Below are positions 1-8,066 of a DNA stretch of 64,000 nt, in pieces. Where the stretch lies: the NCBI RefSeq assembly GCF_028288465.1, contig NZ_JAQBNR010000053.1, forward strand, positions 1-64,000. The letters run 5' to 3'. The notes under the pieces are model-generated. The model saw only the letters and a program-made list of their open reading frames with translations. It made no database searches and was not told the origin of the DNA. This stretch comes from Ferruginibacter sp. Its GTDB lineage: Bacteria > Bacteroidota > Bacteroidia > Chitinophagales > Chitinophagaceae. Both the position numbers and the translations under genes were made by a program. Each line of letters begins with the position of its first letter. The stretch's first letter is position 1.

Positions 1-258
1 CTTAACGGTTACATATGAACATACGACTGGTGTTACCGTCCCGCTGCCCTGTTCGGTGATGTGATAAAAAATTCCACTCGGGTGTGCCGTATAAGTGATA
101 GAATTGGAATCCAGGTAAGCTTTCAGACTGGCAATTTCGGTGGCACTTGCGACTGCAGTAGGCGGCTTATAATTGCATGTGTAAGAAGAGGATGATTTGT
201 TGCAGGCCGTTAATAATAACAAAGGCAAAACCAGTAGAAGCAAGATCTTTTTGTGCAT
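1..258 (-). CDS. FKBP-type peptidyl-prolyl isomerase lipoprotein (N-terminal part)
   Basis: The first 86 codons are inside the window and the gene runs off the left edge. The protein starts with a lipoprotein signal peptide: a Lys pair, a Leu-rich core and lipobox LTAC with the lipidated Cys at residue 19. A short linker follows, then a segment ending GSGTVTPVVCSYVTVK. This matches the entry into an FKBP fold in small Bacteroidota FKBP lipoproteins. The inferred role is proline isomerisation and folding help at the outer membrane or periplasm. The catalytic core lies outside the window, so the family call rests on the N-terminus only. Confidence 0.72.
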   Translation of the reverse strand, partial: MHKKILLLLVLPLLLLTACNKSSSSYTCNYKPPTAVASATEIASLKAYLDSNSITYTAHPSGIFYHITEQGSGTVTPVVCSYVTVK

Positions 259-274
259 GTTTTTTAAATTGGTG

Positions 275-610
275 TTAGTTGATTATGTGTGTTTTATTTT
301 GTTTAGACTTTATTTCATTGTAGAGTTGTTCATTCATTTCCCATTTATACTGCATGCGGAAATAGGCGTAAAAAATAATGATAATCATCATTGCAATGAT
401 AATTGTAATAAATGCGCCTGGTGAAGTTGCGGACATCTTCATATACCAGTCCGGCGCAAATAAACGCACAACTATTACTGAAAGAATGATAGGCAAACCA
501 AATAAAAAGGCCATCGGCAAACCGCGGCCTATCTTGGTGGCAAAAGTATTTTCACTGTCCCTTACCTGCTCCCAATAAGTCATAAATTGCTTGTCTTTTT
601 CACTGATCAT
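275..610 (-). CDS. Small two-helix membrane protein, unknown function
   Basis: This 111-residue protein has a charged N-terminus (about residues 1-28) and two hydrophobic helices at about 30-52 and 65-85. It ends in a polar, Lys-rich tail. No motif gives a function. It sits 16 bp upstream of the FKBP lipoprotein gene on the same strand, so the two may share a transcript. It diverges from the HU/SPOR gene at 695. Confidence 0.6.
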   Translation of the reverse strand: MISEKDKQFMTYWEQVRDSENTFATKIGRGLPMAFLFGLPIILSVIVVRLFAPDWYMKMSATSPGAFITIIIAMMIIIIFYAYFRMQYKWEMNEQLYNEIKSKQNKTHIIN

Positions 611-694
611 GCGGCAAAGTTAACCAATAATTAAGTTGTTGTTTTGCTAATTGAGCAATATTAGTTAGGTTTGTTTTAGCCAAATATCTTTATT

Positions 695-1597
695 TTGAAA
701 ATAGAACAGTTAATTGTACAGTTTTTATACGTTCATAAACAGGTTTCCCTTCAGGGCATTGGTACCATTAAATTAAAACCCAATGTAATTTTACCCACCG
801 AGGGTGATAAAGATTATGTGATGCCTCCCGATGCCTTTTCTTTTGAGTATAATTTAAAAACCGGCCAAGATGAACAGCTGGTAAATTATATAGTTGAACA
901 CACCAATAAAATAAAGCCGCTGGCATCATCTGATTTAGAAAGTTACGCCATACTGGCCAAACAATTTTTAAACATCGGCAAGCCATTGGTTATGGAAGGT
1001 GTTGGCAGCATTCAAAAAAGCCAGCAGGGTATATATGAGTTTTTCCCGGGACAATTGATCACCCCAAAAATTGGTGATATCCCTAAATTACCGAAAGAGA
1101 AGAAAGAAGATGTTGTTTCTTATGAAACTGAAGTACCCGCTTCAAAAAGCAGTAAAGGGTTAACCATCGGCCTGGTTATAGCAGGTGTATTATTGGTTTC
1201 CATGGTAGCATACTATTTTTTGGTTCTTCAGCAACCTTCAACAGCACCACCAGTAACAGAAATACCGGTTGAGGTGCCTGCAAAAAAAGATACAGTTACA
1301 ACTTTAACGGCAGTTGATTCAGCAAAAAAGGATTCATTGGTAACTACTATCGTTCCCCCCGTTACAAAAACAGACAGCACCACTTTTAAAATTGTATTGA
1401 AAGAATATTCGTCAGAACAGGCCGTTCAAAAAGCTTATAACCGTCTTACGAGTTATGGCCATAAGTTAATAATATTAAAAGCTGATTCTGCCAGGTTTAA
1501 ACTGATGCTGCCATTTTATAAACCATTATCAGATACTGCTATGGTAAGAGATTCAATTAAAGAATTTTTTGGCGGAGCCCCCTACGTGCAATTGTAA
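695..1597 (+). CDS. HU-CCDC81 and SPOR domain-containing protein
   Basis: The 300-residue protein has three parts. Residues ~1-130 resemble the tandem HU/CCDC81 region of Bacteroidota (EQLIVQFLYVHKQVSLQGIGT, then a second strand-rich unit). A single transmembrane helix lies at ~150-175. A Pro/Thr/Lys linker then leads to a C-terminal SPOR-like domain (~225-300). SPOR domains bind denuded septal peptidoglycan, so the protein probably links a cytoplasmic HU-like module to the cell wall. The start is TTG: no ATG or GTG lies upstream in frame, and the N-terminus matches the expected family start. A strong bidirectional hairpin follows the stop. Confidence 0.78.
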   Translation: MKIEQLIVQFLYVHKQVSLQGIGTIKLKPNVILPTEGDKDYVMPPDAFSFEYNLKTGQDEQLVNYIVEHTNKIKPLASSDLESYAILAKQFLNIGKPLVMEGVGSIQKSQQGIYEFFPGQLITPKIGDIPKLPKEKKEDVVSYETEVPASKSSKGLTIGLVIAGVLLVSMVAYYFLVLQQPSTAPPVTEIPVEVPAKKDTVTTLTAVDSAKKDSLVTTIVPPVTKTDSTTFKIVLKEYSSEQAVQKAYNRLTSYGHKLIILKADSARFKLMLPFYKPLSDTAMVRDSIKEFFGGAPYVQL

Positions 1598-1614
1598 AAA
1601 CGAATTTTAAAAAA

Positions 1615-1653
1615 GTAAGGCGCCTGTTTTGTCTACAGGCGCCTTACCTTTTT
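1615..1653. terminator. Bidirectional intrinsic terminator
   Basis: A perfect 12-bp stem (1615-1626 with 1636-1647) and a 9-nt loop are followed by a T run on the plus strand and preceded by an A run. It lies between the convergent HU/SPOR and YceI genes and can serve both. Confidence 0.9.
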
Positions 1654-1667
1654 AATTGTTATACAGC

Positions 1668-2213
1668 TTAGTTAAAACTTACTGCAACAGAAACTTTGGG
1701 TTCCTTATTCACTTTGCCAGCTTCGATGGCTTTGCCTGTGATGCCGTAGTCATCTACTTTAACAACAAAGGCTGCCGTAGCAGAAATCATTTTGCCTGTT
1801 ACAACTATTGTTCCTTTGGTACTAATTGTTTTAGTTACACCATGAATAGTCAGGTCGCCGCTAACCTCCGCAGGATAAGTGCCATCTTTACTGAAATTAA
1901 CAGCCGCCAAATTCGTTATTTTGCCCTTGAAAGTCGCAGTGGGAAATTTATCTGAATCAAGCCAGTTAACGCTGTTGAAATGTCCCTGCATCATGGGGTT
2001 CACAAAAGAGAAACTTTTGATAATCGCTTCAAACGCTATTCCGCCTGTTTTGGGGTCCAAAGCTGCTACTACTGTTTTATTTTCAGCCCTTGGCAAAGCA
2101 TCCAGGCTGGTTGTGGCATCAAAACTTATTGTACCAGATGTGGTGGTTCTTTTTTGTGCAAATACACTTGCTCCGGATATAAGCAGTGCAAAAATCAGGG
2201 TTGTTTTTTTCAT
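1668..2213 (-). CDS. YceI family periplasmic protein
   Basis: This 181-residue protein has a Sec signal peptide (residues 1-19, cleavage after VFA). The body is a YceI-like lipocalin-type barrel: SFSFVNPMMQGHFNSVNWLD, then KFPTATFKGKI and the late LTIHGVTKTI strand. YceI proteins bind long isoprenoid or fatty-acyl ligands; the ligand here is unknown. It is 30 bp downstream of the OB-fold protein gene on the same strand, and an operon is likely. Confidence 0.87.
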   Translation of the reverse strand: MKKTTLIFALLISGASVFAQKRTTTSGTISFDATTSLDALPRAENKTVVAALDPKTGGIAFEAIIKSFSFVNPMMQGHFNSVNWLDSDKFPTATFKGKITNLAAVNFSKDGTYPAEVSGDLTIHGVTKTISTKGTIVVTGKMISATAAFVVKVDDYGITGKAIEAGKVNKEPKVSVAVSFN

Positions 2214-2243
2214 CGTACTTTATTTTTCTTGATGGTTAAATAC

Positions 2244-2693
2244 TTATTTACTTATAGCACATCTTTTAAAAGTAATGTACTCGGTTTCCAATATTTCGCT
2301 GTAAGCGCCTCCGCTGCAGGATCCCTTTACCGATAAACTATCACCAGCCTTTACCCTTCTTGCATCAGCAAGATGCTGTTGTTGAAAAGCAAAAATAACA
2401 TAAGATCCTGTGCTGTCGGCCATTTTAATGTTTACCGTTGTATCTGCCGGCTCTACTGCTGTTACAATCCCGGTAACTTCAATCATTCTTTCTGCATATT
2501 TTTTATTAGCTAGACTGTCACTTTTCTTAAACTCTGCTATCAGGTTCTGCGCTGACATTGTGTAATCAGCTTTCTCTTTACGGGTATCCCCAAATTTTTC
2601 TGTAAAAAGATACCATAACACTCCCGCACCGGCGAGTGCAATCAGCAAAACTGCGATCAAAATATTTTTACGCCTGGTTTTACTGATGACCAT
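2244..2693 (-). CDS. Membrane-anchored OB-fold (tRNA_anti-like) protein
   Basis: The preferred start (ATG at 2691-2693) gives 149 residues with an N-terminal anchor helix (about 11-31). After it comes a domain resembling the OB-fold tRNA_anti-like family of Bacteroidota (RMIEVTGIVTAVEP ... GDSLSVKGSCSGG ... ILETEYITFKRCAI). An ATG 48 bp further upstream would add 16 residues of poor signal-anchor character and is less likely. The role is unknown. It probably heads a two-gene operon with the YceI gene. Confidence 0.68.
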   Translation of the reverse strand: MVISKTRRKNILIAVLLIALAGAGVLWYLFTEKFGDTRKEKADYTMSAQNLIAEFKKSDSLANKKYAERMIEVTGIVTAVEPADTTVNIKMADSTGSYVIFAFQQQHLADARRVKAGDSLSVKGSCSGGAYSEILETEYITFKRCAISK

Positions 2694-3018
2694 GATAATA
2701 TTTTTAAGTTCGTTTTGTTCAAATATACAATGAGAGCACAATGAAATTTTAAATCAGATAATATTTTATGTTAAAATTCTGCACGCTCTCACATGAAGAC
2801 GTTTTTAGAATTTAATTTATTGTTGTTGCCACTGCGTTCCGGTTGAGAAACCGAACTTTTTTAATTCCTTTTTGTTACTGCGTAAATGTTGATTTATGGC
2901 AGTTTGAGATATATGATTGCGTATAAATACTTACATTGCGCAAGTATTACAAGTTTGACCACAAAGACGGCTTATACATTTTTAAATTAATAATACGCCT
3001 GTATAATTTTTTTCTCTT
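2694..3018. other. Divergent intergenic region
   Basis: This 325-bp spacer separates the OB-fold gene (minus) and the desaturase gene (plus). It is AT-rich. A short CGGTT/AACCG hairpin (2840-2853) is followed by a T run. I see no coding potential and no clear TAnnTTTG promoter with a matching -33 element. Confidence 0.4.
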
Positions 3019-4020
3019 ATGACTCAAAAAAACTCGTTTGTATTTTCAAATACTTCTGAACCCCATCGTATCAGGACAAAGGAAATACTAAAAAGCCACC
3101 CTGACATCAGAAACCTGATTGGTAAAAATCCTTCCACTATTTTCGTAATTATCGGACTGGTTGCACTGCAAATTGTTATGGCATGGCTGGTAGCCGACAA
3201 ATCCTGGTGGATTGTTGCGGGTGCCGCATATTTGATCGGTGCTTTTGCTGATCATGCTTTATTTGTGATGATACATGAATGTGCTCATCGGTTATTGTTT
3301 AAAAAACCTGAAGCCAACCGGCTGGCAGGTATACTGGCAAACATTCCGCAAATTTTTCCAAGTTCGGTTTCTTTTGAACGGTATCATATCAAGCACCATT
3401 CTTTTCAGGGCGTTCATGAACTGGATGGTGATTTGCCAAATAAATGGGAAGCTAAGCTCATAAATAACTATTTTATTGGTAAGGTAATATGGTTGTTATT
3501 TTACCCATTTTTTCAAATTTTTCGTATTGCCCGTTTAAAGGAAATTAAACCTTTCGACGGCTGGGTAGCTTTAAACTGGGCTGTTCAGATCGCTTTTGTG
3601 GTTGGCATCTCTTTTTTACTCGGGCCAAAGGCAATTGCATTTTTACTGATGAGTTTCTTCTTTTCAGTTGGTCTGCATCCGCTTGGAGCAAGATGGATAC
3701 AGGAGCACTATTTAACACACGGCGAACAGGAAACATACAGCTACTATGGTGTATTGAATACAGTGGCGTTTAATGTTGGATATCACAATGAACACCATGA
3801 TTTTCCGTCTATACCATGGAACAAGCTGCCACAAATCAGGCAAGGCGCCCCTTCGTTTTACAACAGTTTATATTACCACACTTCATGGACAAAATTATTC
3901 TTCCGTTTTCTTTTTGATAAAGAAATTTCTCTTTACTCCAGGATTGTAAGAGCGAATCGCGGTAAGGTAAAACTTACGGACGAATCGAAACCAGATATAG
4001 AACTGGTAAACCATAATTGA
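3019..4020 (+). CDS. Membrane fatty acid desaturase, sphingolipid delta-4 desaturase (DES1/DEGS)-like
   Basis: The 333-residue integral membrane di-iron enzyme has all three histidine boxes: HECAH (86-90), RYHIKHH (121-127) and YHNEHH (265-270). Sequence around the boxes matches, from memory, eukaryotic dihydroceramide delta-4 desaturases. Examples are ETYSYYGVLNTVAFNVGYHN, then DFPSIPW, the LGLHP-type segment SVGLHP, and the N-terminal RTKEIL..HP.I.....NP element. The His-box spacing also agrees with DES1. Hydrophobic segments lie at ~40-80 and ~150-215. Bacteroidota make sphingolipids, so a ceramide or sphinganine substrate is plausible but inferred. A CDGSH protein follows 74 bp downstream on the same strand. 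Confidence 0.88.
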   Translation: MTQKNSFVFSNTSEPHRIRTKEILKSHPDIRNLIGKNPSTIFVIIGLVALQIVMAWLVADKSWWIVAGAAYLIGAFADHALFVMIHECAHRLLFKKPEANRLAGILANIPQIFPSSVSFERYHIKHHSFQGVHELDGDLPNKWEAKLINNYFIGKVIWLLFYPFFQIFRIARLKEIKPFDGWVALNWAVQIAFVVGISFLLGPKAIAFLLMSFFFSVGLHPLGARWIQEHYLTHGEQETYSYYGVLNTVAFNVGYHNEHHDFPSIPWNKLPQIRQGAPSFYNSLYYHTSWTKLFFRFLFDKEISLYSRIVRANRGKVKLTDESKPDIELVNHN

Positions 4021-4094
4021 GTAGCAGGATATGCTATTTCAGGGGTATTAATTTCTGTTTAACTTTTTTCATTTAATTACACATCAGCAACTGC

Positions 4095-4322
4095 ATGGCT
4101 AGTACAAAAATTACCGTTAATAATAACGGCTCTCTTAAGATAGAAGGTGATTTTGAAATAGTAGATAAAAGTGGTGCAGTCTACCACCTCGGCGGCAGAG
4201 AAATTATCTCAATTTGCCGTTGTGGTTTATCCAAAAATAAGCCATTTTGCGATGGCTCTCACAAAGGACATTTTGAACATGAAGCGGTTGCTTTTGATCT
4301 TCCTCCCAAAAAGCAGGATTAG
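4095..4322 (+). CDS. CDGSH iron-sulfur domain protein
   Basis: This 75-residue soluble protein carries the full [2Fe-2S] motif CRCGLSKNKPFCDGSH, with ligands Cys41, Cys43, Cys52 and His56. It has no membrane anchor, unlike mitoNEET. Members of this family act in redox sensing, cluster transfer or electron transfer. Being directly downstream of a di-iron desaturase gene, it could be a redox partner, but that is inference. It converges with the pentapeptide-repeat gene with a 5-bp gap. Confidence 0.9.
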   Translation: MASTKITVNNNGSLKIEGDFEIVDKSGAVYHLGGREIISICRCGLSKNKPFCDGSHKGHFEHEAVAFDLPPKKQD

Positions 4323-4327
4323 ATTGT

Positions 4328-4921
4328 TTACAGTTCCTGATCAACCAAAATAATATCCAGGCTATGTAAAAAAGAAAGCGCTTCGGGAAGGCTGAATTTT
4401 GCTTTTTTGGTTTTATTATTTTGCAGGTTGATACTGTAGTTGGTGGCGTTAACAAAATTGGCCTGGGACATATCTGTGTTTATAAAAATCGCATTCATTA
4501 AATCTGTTCCGGCAAAATTCGATTTAATCAGGTTGCAGTTAGTGAAATCTGCTTCATCAGCAATACAATCTACCACCTGCATTTTCTTCAAGTTTTTGCC
4601 GTAAAAACTGCTGTAACTTATTCTTGAATTTTTAAAGTTGACAGACAAAGGATTGGAAGCGGCATGCCACACAATACCAATTGCTTTTGAACCATTGATC
4701 TGTGTATTGCTGAATGCGGTTTCCTTCAATTTGATCAGGGATAAATCGCATTCTTCAAACACACAATTTTCAAAATTGCAATCCTCAAAAACAGATCCTT
4801 TTAAACTGCACTTGTAAAATGCGCAATGGTCAAAATACCTGCCGGTAATTGTTTTTTCTTCCCAGGTAATATTTTCAAATTTTTTTTGGTGATGGGCAGT
4901 TTCCTCTTCGCTCGTTTTCAT
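4328..4921 (-). CDS. Pentapeptide repeat protein
   Basis: The start at 4919-4921 gives 197 residues beginning MKTSEEET and avoids overlap with the upstream helicase gene. Two runs of A(N/D)LxF-like pentapeptides are visible, about residues 27-85 (CAFYKCSLKGSVFEDCNFEN) and 115-165 (ADFTNCNLIKSNFAGTDLMN), with a central break. This predicts a right-handed quadrilateral beta-helix. Length and the two-block layout resemble Qnr/McbG-type proteins that mimic DNA and protect gyrase. No resistance phenotype can be claimed. It is 19 bp downstream of the helicase gene. Confidence 0.82.
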   Translation of the reverse strand: MKTSEEETAHHQKKFENITWEEKTITGRYFDHCAFYKCSLKGSVFEDCNFENCVFEECDLSLIKLKETAFSNTQINGSKAIGIVWHAASNPLSVNFKNSRISYSSFYGKNLKKMQVVDCIADEADFTNCNLIKSNFAGTDLMNAIFINTDMSQANFVNATNYSINLQNNKTKKAKFSLPEALSFLHSLDIILVDQEL

Positions 4922-4940
4922 AAAAAATATTTTAAACCCA

Positions 4941-6269
4941 TTACTTTTTCTGTCCGCGGCTGATTGGTTTACCATACTTTTTCATCATCCGGTCTTTTTT
5001 CCTCACAATAAAATTTACCTTTTTATTTTTGGCGGATTTTTCATGAAAACTGGGGCCTGCAGCATCTTTGGCAGGTGTTTTTAACTGGATGATTTTCATG
5101 AAAACCTTTGGCTTTTCGTCTTCCGTCAAAACATCCGATATGATCAATTCTGCAGGCAGGTCAGCAACAGGTATTGTGTATTTCATCAATGCTTCAACGG
5201 CAGCCTGGTTGGGCTTTTCAGCTTCTGTAACAAAGGTTATCGCAATGCCTTTTTTATCTGCACGCCCTGTACGTCCTATGCGGTGAATATAATTTTCCGG
5301 TACTTCCGGCATGTCGAAATTAATAACATGCGTTACTTCCGAAATGTCAATTCCCCTGGCAACAATATCTGTAGCAATAATAAAGCGATAGTTGCCTTCC
5401 TGGAATTGTTTTACCGTGTTAAAGCGATGATTCTGTTCTTTATTGGAATGTATCACGCCTGCAGTTCCGGGATATTTAGCTTCCAGCTGTTCATATAATT
5501 CATCCGCCAGTTTTTTTGTTGCCACAAACACCAGCACTTTGTTCATCTCAGCATTGGTCGCAAGCAATAATTCCAGCAGGTTAACCTTGGTATAAAAATT
5601 AGGGACGTTATAAATGGTCTGCACAATATTCTCCAGCGGTGTGCCCGTTGGCGCAGCCTCTACCCTTACCGGGTTATTAAAATAAGTGCTCATCAACTGT
5701 TCCACTTCCTCTGTAATGGTGGCGGAAAACATGAGGTTTTGCCTTCTTACGGGTAACAGGTCCAGTATATTTTTTAACTGTGTTCTAAAGCCAAGGTTCA
5801 GCATTTCATCCACTTCGTCAATTACCAGCTGCCGGATAGATTTTGTTTTAAAAGCACCATTCATTGCAAGATCATACAGTCGTCCCGGCGTAGCCACCAA
5901 TACGTCCAGGCCTTTCTCAACCTCCGCTTTTTGCGTATTGATATTTACTCCGCCATATACGCCTACTACAACAAGGCTGGTGTACTTGCTTAAGGCTTTT
6001 ACAGCTTCTACCACCTGTGCTACCAGTTCTCTGGTAGGTACAATAATCAGTATCTGCGGATTTTTATCCTTTGTAAATTTCCATTGCCGCAGGCAGGGTA
6101 ATAAATAAGCAAAGGTTTTACCGGTGCCGGTTTGAGCAATACCACACACATCTGCACCAGACATTACCACAGAAAAAACCTTGCGTTGAATAGTGGTTGG
6201 ATTGGTATAGCCAAGGTCATCAAGCGCACTTAACAACGGCGTATTTAAATTTAAATCATCAAAAGTCAT
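4941..6269 (-). CDS. DEAD-box family ATP-dependent RNA helicase
   Basis: The ATG at 6267-6269 gives 442 residues beginning MTFDDLNL, the usual start of the helicase core. An upstream ATG (6371) would add a 34-residue extension unlike the family. The Q motif (Gln28), Walker A AQTGTGKT (45-52), SAT motif and HRIGRTGR motif VI are intact. Motif II reads DEVD rather than DEAD, a conservative change. The basic C-terminal tail (KKVNFIVRKKDRMMKKYG) suits RNA binding. The likely role is ribosome assembly or RNA turnover, as for RhlE-type helicases. Confidence 0.88.
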   Translation of the reverse strand: MTFDDLNLNTPLLSALDDLGYTNPTTIQRKVFSVVMSGADVCGIAQTGTGKTFAYLLPCLRQWKFTKDKNPQILIIVPTRELVAQVVEAVKALSKYTSLVVVGVYGGVNINTQKAEVEKGLDVLVATPGRLYDLAMNGAFKTKSIRQLVIDEVDEMLNLGFRTQLKNILDLLPVRRQNLMFSATITEEVEQLMSTYFNNPVRVEAAPTGTPLENIVQTIYNVPNFYTKVNLLELLLATNAEMNKVLVFVATKKLADELYEQLEAKYPGTAGVIHSNKEQNHRFNTVKQFQEGNYRFIIATDIVARGIDISEVTHVINFDMPEVPENYIHRIGRTGRADKKGIAITFVTEAEKPNQAAVEALMKYTIPVADLPAELIISDVLTEDEKPKVFMKIIQLKTPAKDAAGPSFHEKSAKNKKVNFIVRKKDRMMKKYGKPISRGQKK

Positions 6270-6497
6270 ATTGCTAAAATTGGCTGCAAAGGTAGTGGTA
6301 ATATGCCGTAAAACCCTTGCTAATGCTACATTTGAACATCCAGCTGCAATTGGATACAAAACCTTGTTCATTAAGGACGAAGCCAGTTTCTGACTGGTAA
6401 GTCATGTTGCTTTTTCTGAATGTACAAGACTTAAAATATTTTTATTCCGGATAATTAAATGAAATTGCAGCCGTACAGATGACCTTTTTTCTTTATT

Positions 6498-7106
6498 ATG
6501 ACGCCGGAAGCACACCGCTATTTTATCATCAATAAGCCATACAACATGGTATCGCAGTTTGTTAGTCCTGACAAAGTTGGTTTGTTAAAAGACGTGCCGT
6601 TTGCCTTTCCCGAAGGCATTCATGCAGTTGGCCGGCTGGACAATGACTCGGAAGGATTATTGATTTTAACTACCAATAAAAAAGTAACCAAACTATTATT
6701 TGAAAGCAAAGTACCCCATAAGCGAACGTACCTGGTGCAGGTTAGGAATATTGTAACACCGGAAAAATTATTGTTGCTGCAAACCGGGGTAACTATACGA
6801 ATTAAAGGCGGGGAATATTATACCACCAGCGCCAGCGATGTGCTGCTCGTAGAAAAACCAGCCAATTTATTTGGCCGTGCAGATGAGTTTAAAGAAGGAT
6901 TGCCAAACACCTGGCTACTTATAACACTTACAGAAGGCAAGTATCACCAGGTAAGAAAAATGACTGCCGCTGTAAAGCATCGCTGCAAACGTTTAATCCG
7001 TTTATCCATTGAAGATTTAACGCTGGGTAACCTTCAACCCGGCGAAGTAAAAGAGCTTGAAGAGCAAGATTTTTTTAAGCAATTAAAAATAGACTGGCAT
7101 CGGTAA
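6498..7106 (+). CDS. RluE-type pseudouridine synthase
   Basis: The 202-residue enzyme belongs to the RsuA/RluB/RluE group. The catalytic signature VGRLDNDSEGLLILT contains the nucleophilic Asp, and the downstream GKYHQVRKM motif is present. There is no N-terminal S4 domain, which fits RluE (23S rRNA, helix 89 region) rather than RsuA or RluB. A methyltransferase gene follows 44 bp downstream on the same strand. Confidence 0.85.
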   Translation: MTPEAHRYFIINKPYNMVSQFVSPDKVGLLKDVPFAFPEGIHAVGRLDNDSEGLLILTTNKKVTKLLFESKVPHKRTYLVQVRNIVTPEKLLLLQTGVTIRIKGGEYYTTSASDVLLVEKPANLFGRADEFKEGLPNTWLLITLTEGKYHQVRKMTAAVKHRCKRLIRLSIEDLTLGNLQPGEVKELEEQDFFKQLKIDWHR

Positions 7107-7150
7107 ATATATTGGCACTGTTTTTATTCTGACTAACATGAATAGTTTAC

Positions 7151-7885
7151 ATGAAAGATAATTTTTCCACACAGTCAGCTTCGTATGCGACCTTCAGGCC
7201 CTCCTACCCGGATGAACTATATGACTTTCTTTTACCGCTTGTTGCGTCAAAACAAAACGCCTGGGATTGCGGAACTGGCAATGGCCAGGTGGCAAAAGTC
7301 CTGTCCCATTATTTTACAAACGTCTATGCTACTGATATCAGTAACGAGCAAATTGATCATGCGGTTAAGAAAAGCAATATTTTTTATTCAGTAGCGGAAG
7401 CTGAAAAAGCAAAATTTGACGATGCTTTTTTTGGTATGGTAACCGTTGCCCAGGCTATACATTGGTTTGACTTTAATGCTTTTTATAATGAAGTAAAAAG
7501 AACATTAAAACCGGGTGGTTTACTGGCAGTAATGGGCTATGGCCTGCTGAAAATTAACGATGAGGCTGATCAAATAATTAATCACTTTTATACTGAAATC
7601 ATTGGTAAATACTGGGATAAAGAAAGGAAGTATGTTGATGAAAATTATACTACCATTCCTTTTCCATTTAAAGAGATTAATTGCCCGGCATTTAAAATAA
7701 TATTTGAATGGACACTGGAGGAACTAACCGGCTATCTTACAACCTGGTCTGCTGTTCAGCATTATATAAAAGCAAACAACAGTAATCCGGTAGAAATTAT
7801 TGCGCTGCAACTGGCCGGTTTATTTCCATCAAAACAAAAAATAAAGGGACATTTCCCTGTGTTGTTAAGGGCCGGACTCAGGTGA
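7151..7885 (+). CDS. Class I SAM-dependent methyltransferase
   Basis: This 244-residue protein has SAM-binding motif I WDCGTGNGQVA (about 40-50), motif II at VYATDIS, and the post-core LKPGGLLAVMGYG. The N-terminus FSTQSASYATFRPSYPDEL resembles the family including yeast trans-aconitate methyltransferase Tmt1 and related small-molecule enzymes. The substrate is unknown. It may be co-transcribed with the pseudouridine synthase gene. Confidence 0.85.
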   Translation: MKDNFSTQSASYATFRPSYPDELYDFLLPLVASKQNAWDCGTGNGQVAKVLSHYFTNVYATDISNEQIDHAVKKSNIFYSVAEAEKAKFDDAFFGMVTVAQAIHWFDFNAFYNEVKRTLKPGGLLAVMGYGLLKINDEADQIINHFYTEIIGKYWDKERKYVDENYTTIPFPFKEINCPAFKIIFEWTLEELTGYLTTWSAVQHYIKANNSNPVEIIALQLAGLFPSKQKIKGHFPVLLRAGLR

Positions 7886-7994
7886 TTGCATTAAGTATAA
7901 TAACTGTAGTAAACATGGATACCTGCATTATTTATTTTTATTTTTTTAACAATGTGTGAATAACTAAACGGCGGCTTTGTCAGTTGCAATTCAG

Positions 7995-8002
7995 TAAATT
8001 TG
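7995..8002 (+). promoter_or_regulatory. Candidate -7 box upstream of phoH-like gene
   Basis: TAAATTTG matches the Bacteroidota TAnnTTTG -7 element. A TTTG at 7976-7979 lies only 15 nt upstream, shorter than the usual spacing of about 19-20, so the -33 part is doubtful. Start codon at 8067. Confidence 0.45.
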
Positions 8003-8066
8003 AATAACCAGTAAAGCATTAAAAGTACCAGGCAATTTCATTCGAAAACTTAAAACCAACAGTACA

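Noticed and set aside
6270-6371. N-terminal extension of the DEAD-box helicase
   Set aside because: The 34 residues are unlike helicase N-termini; MTFDDL is the usual start.
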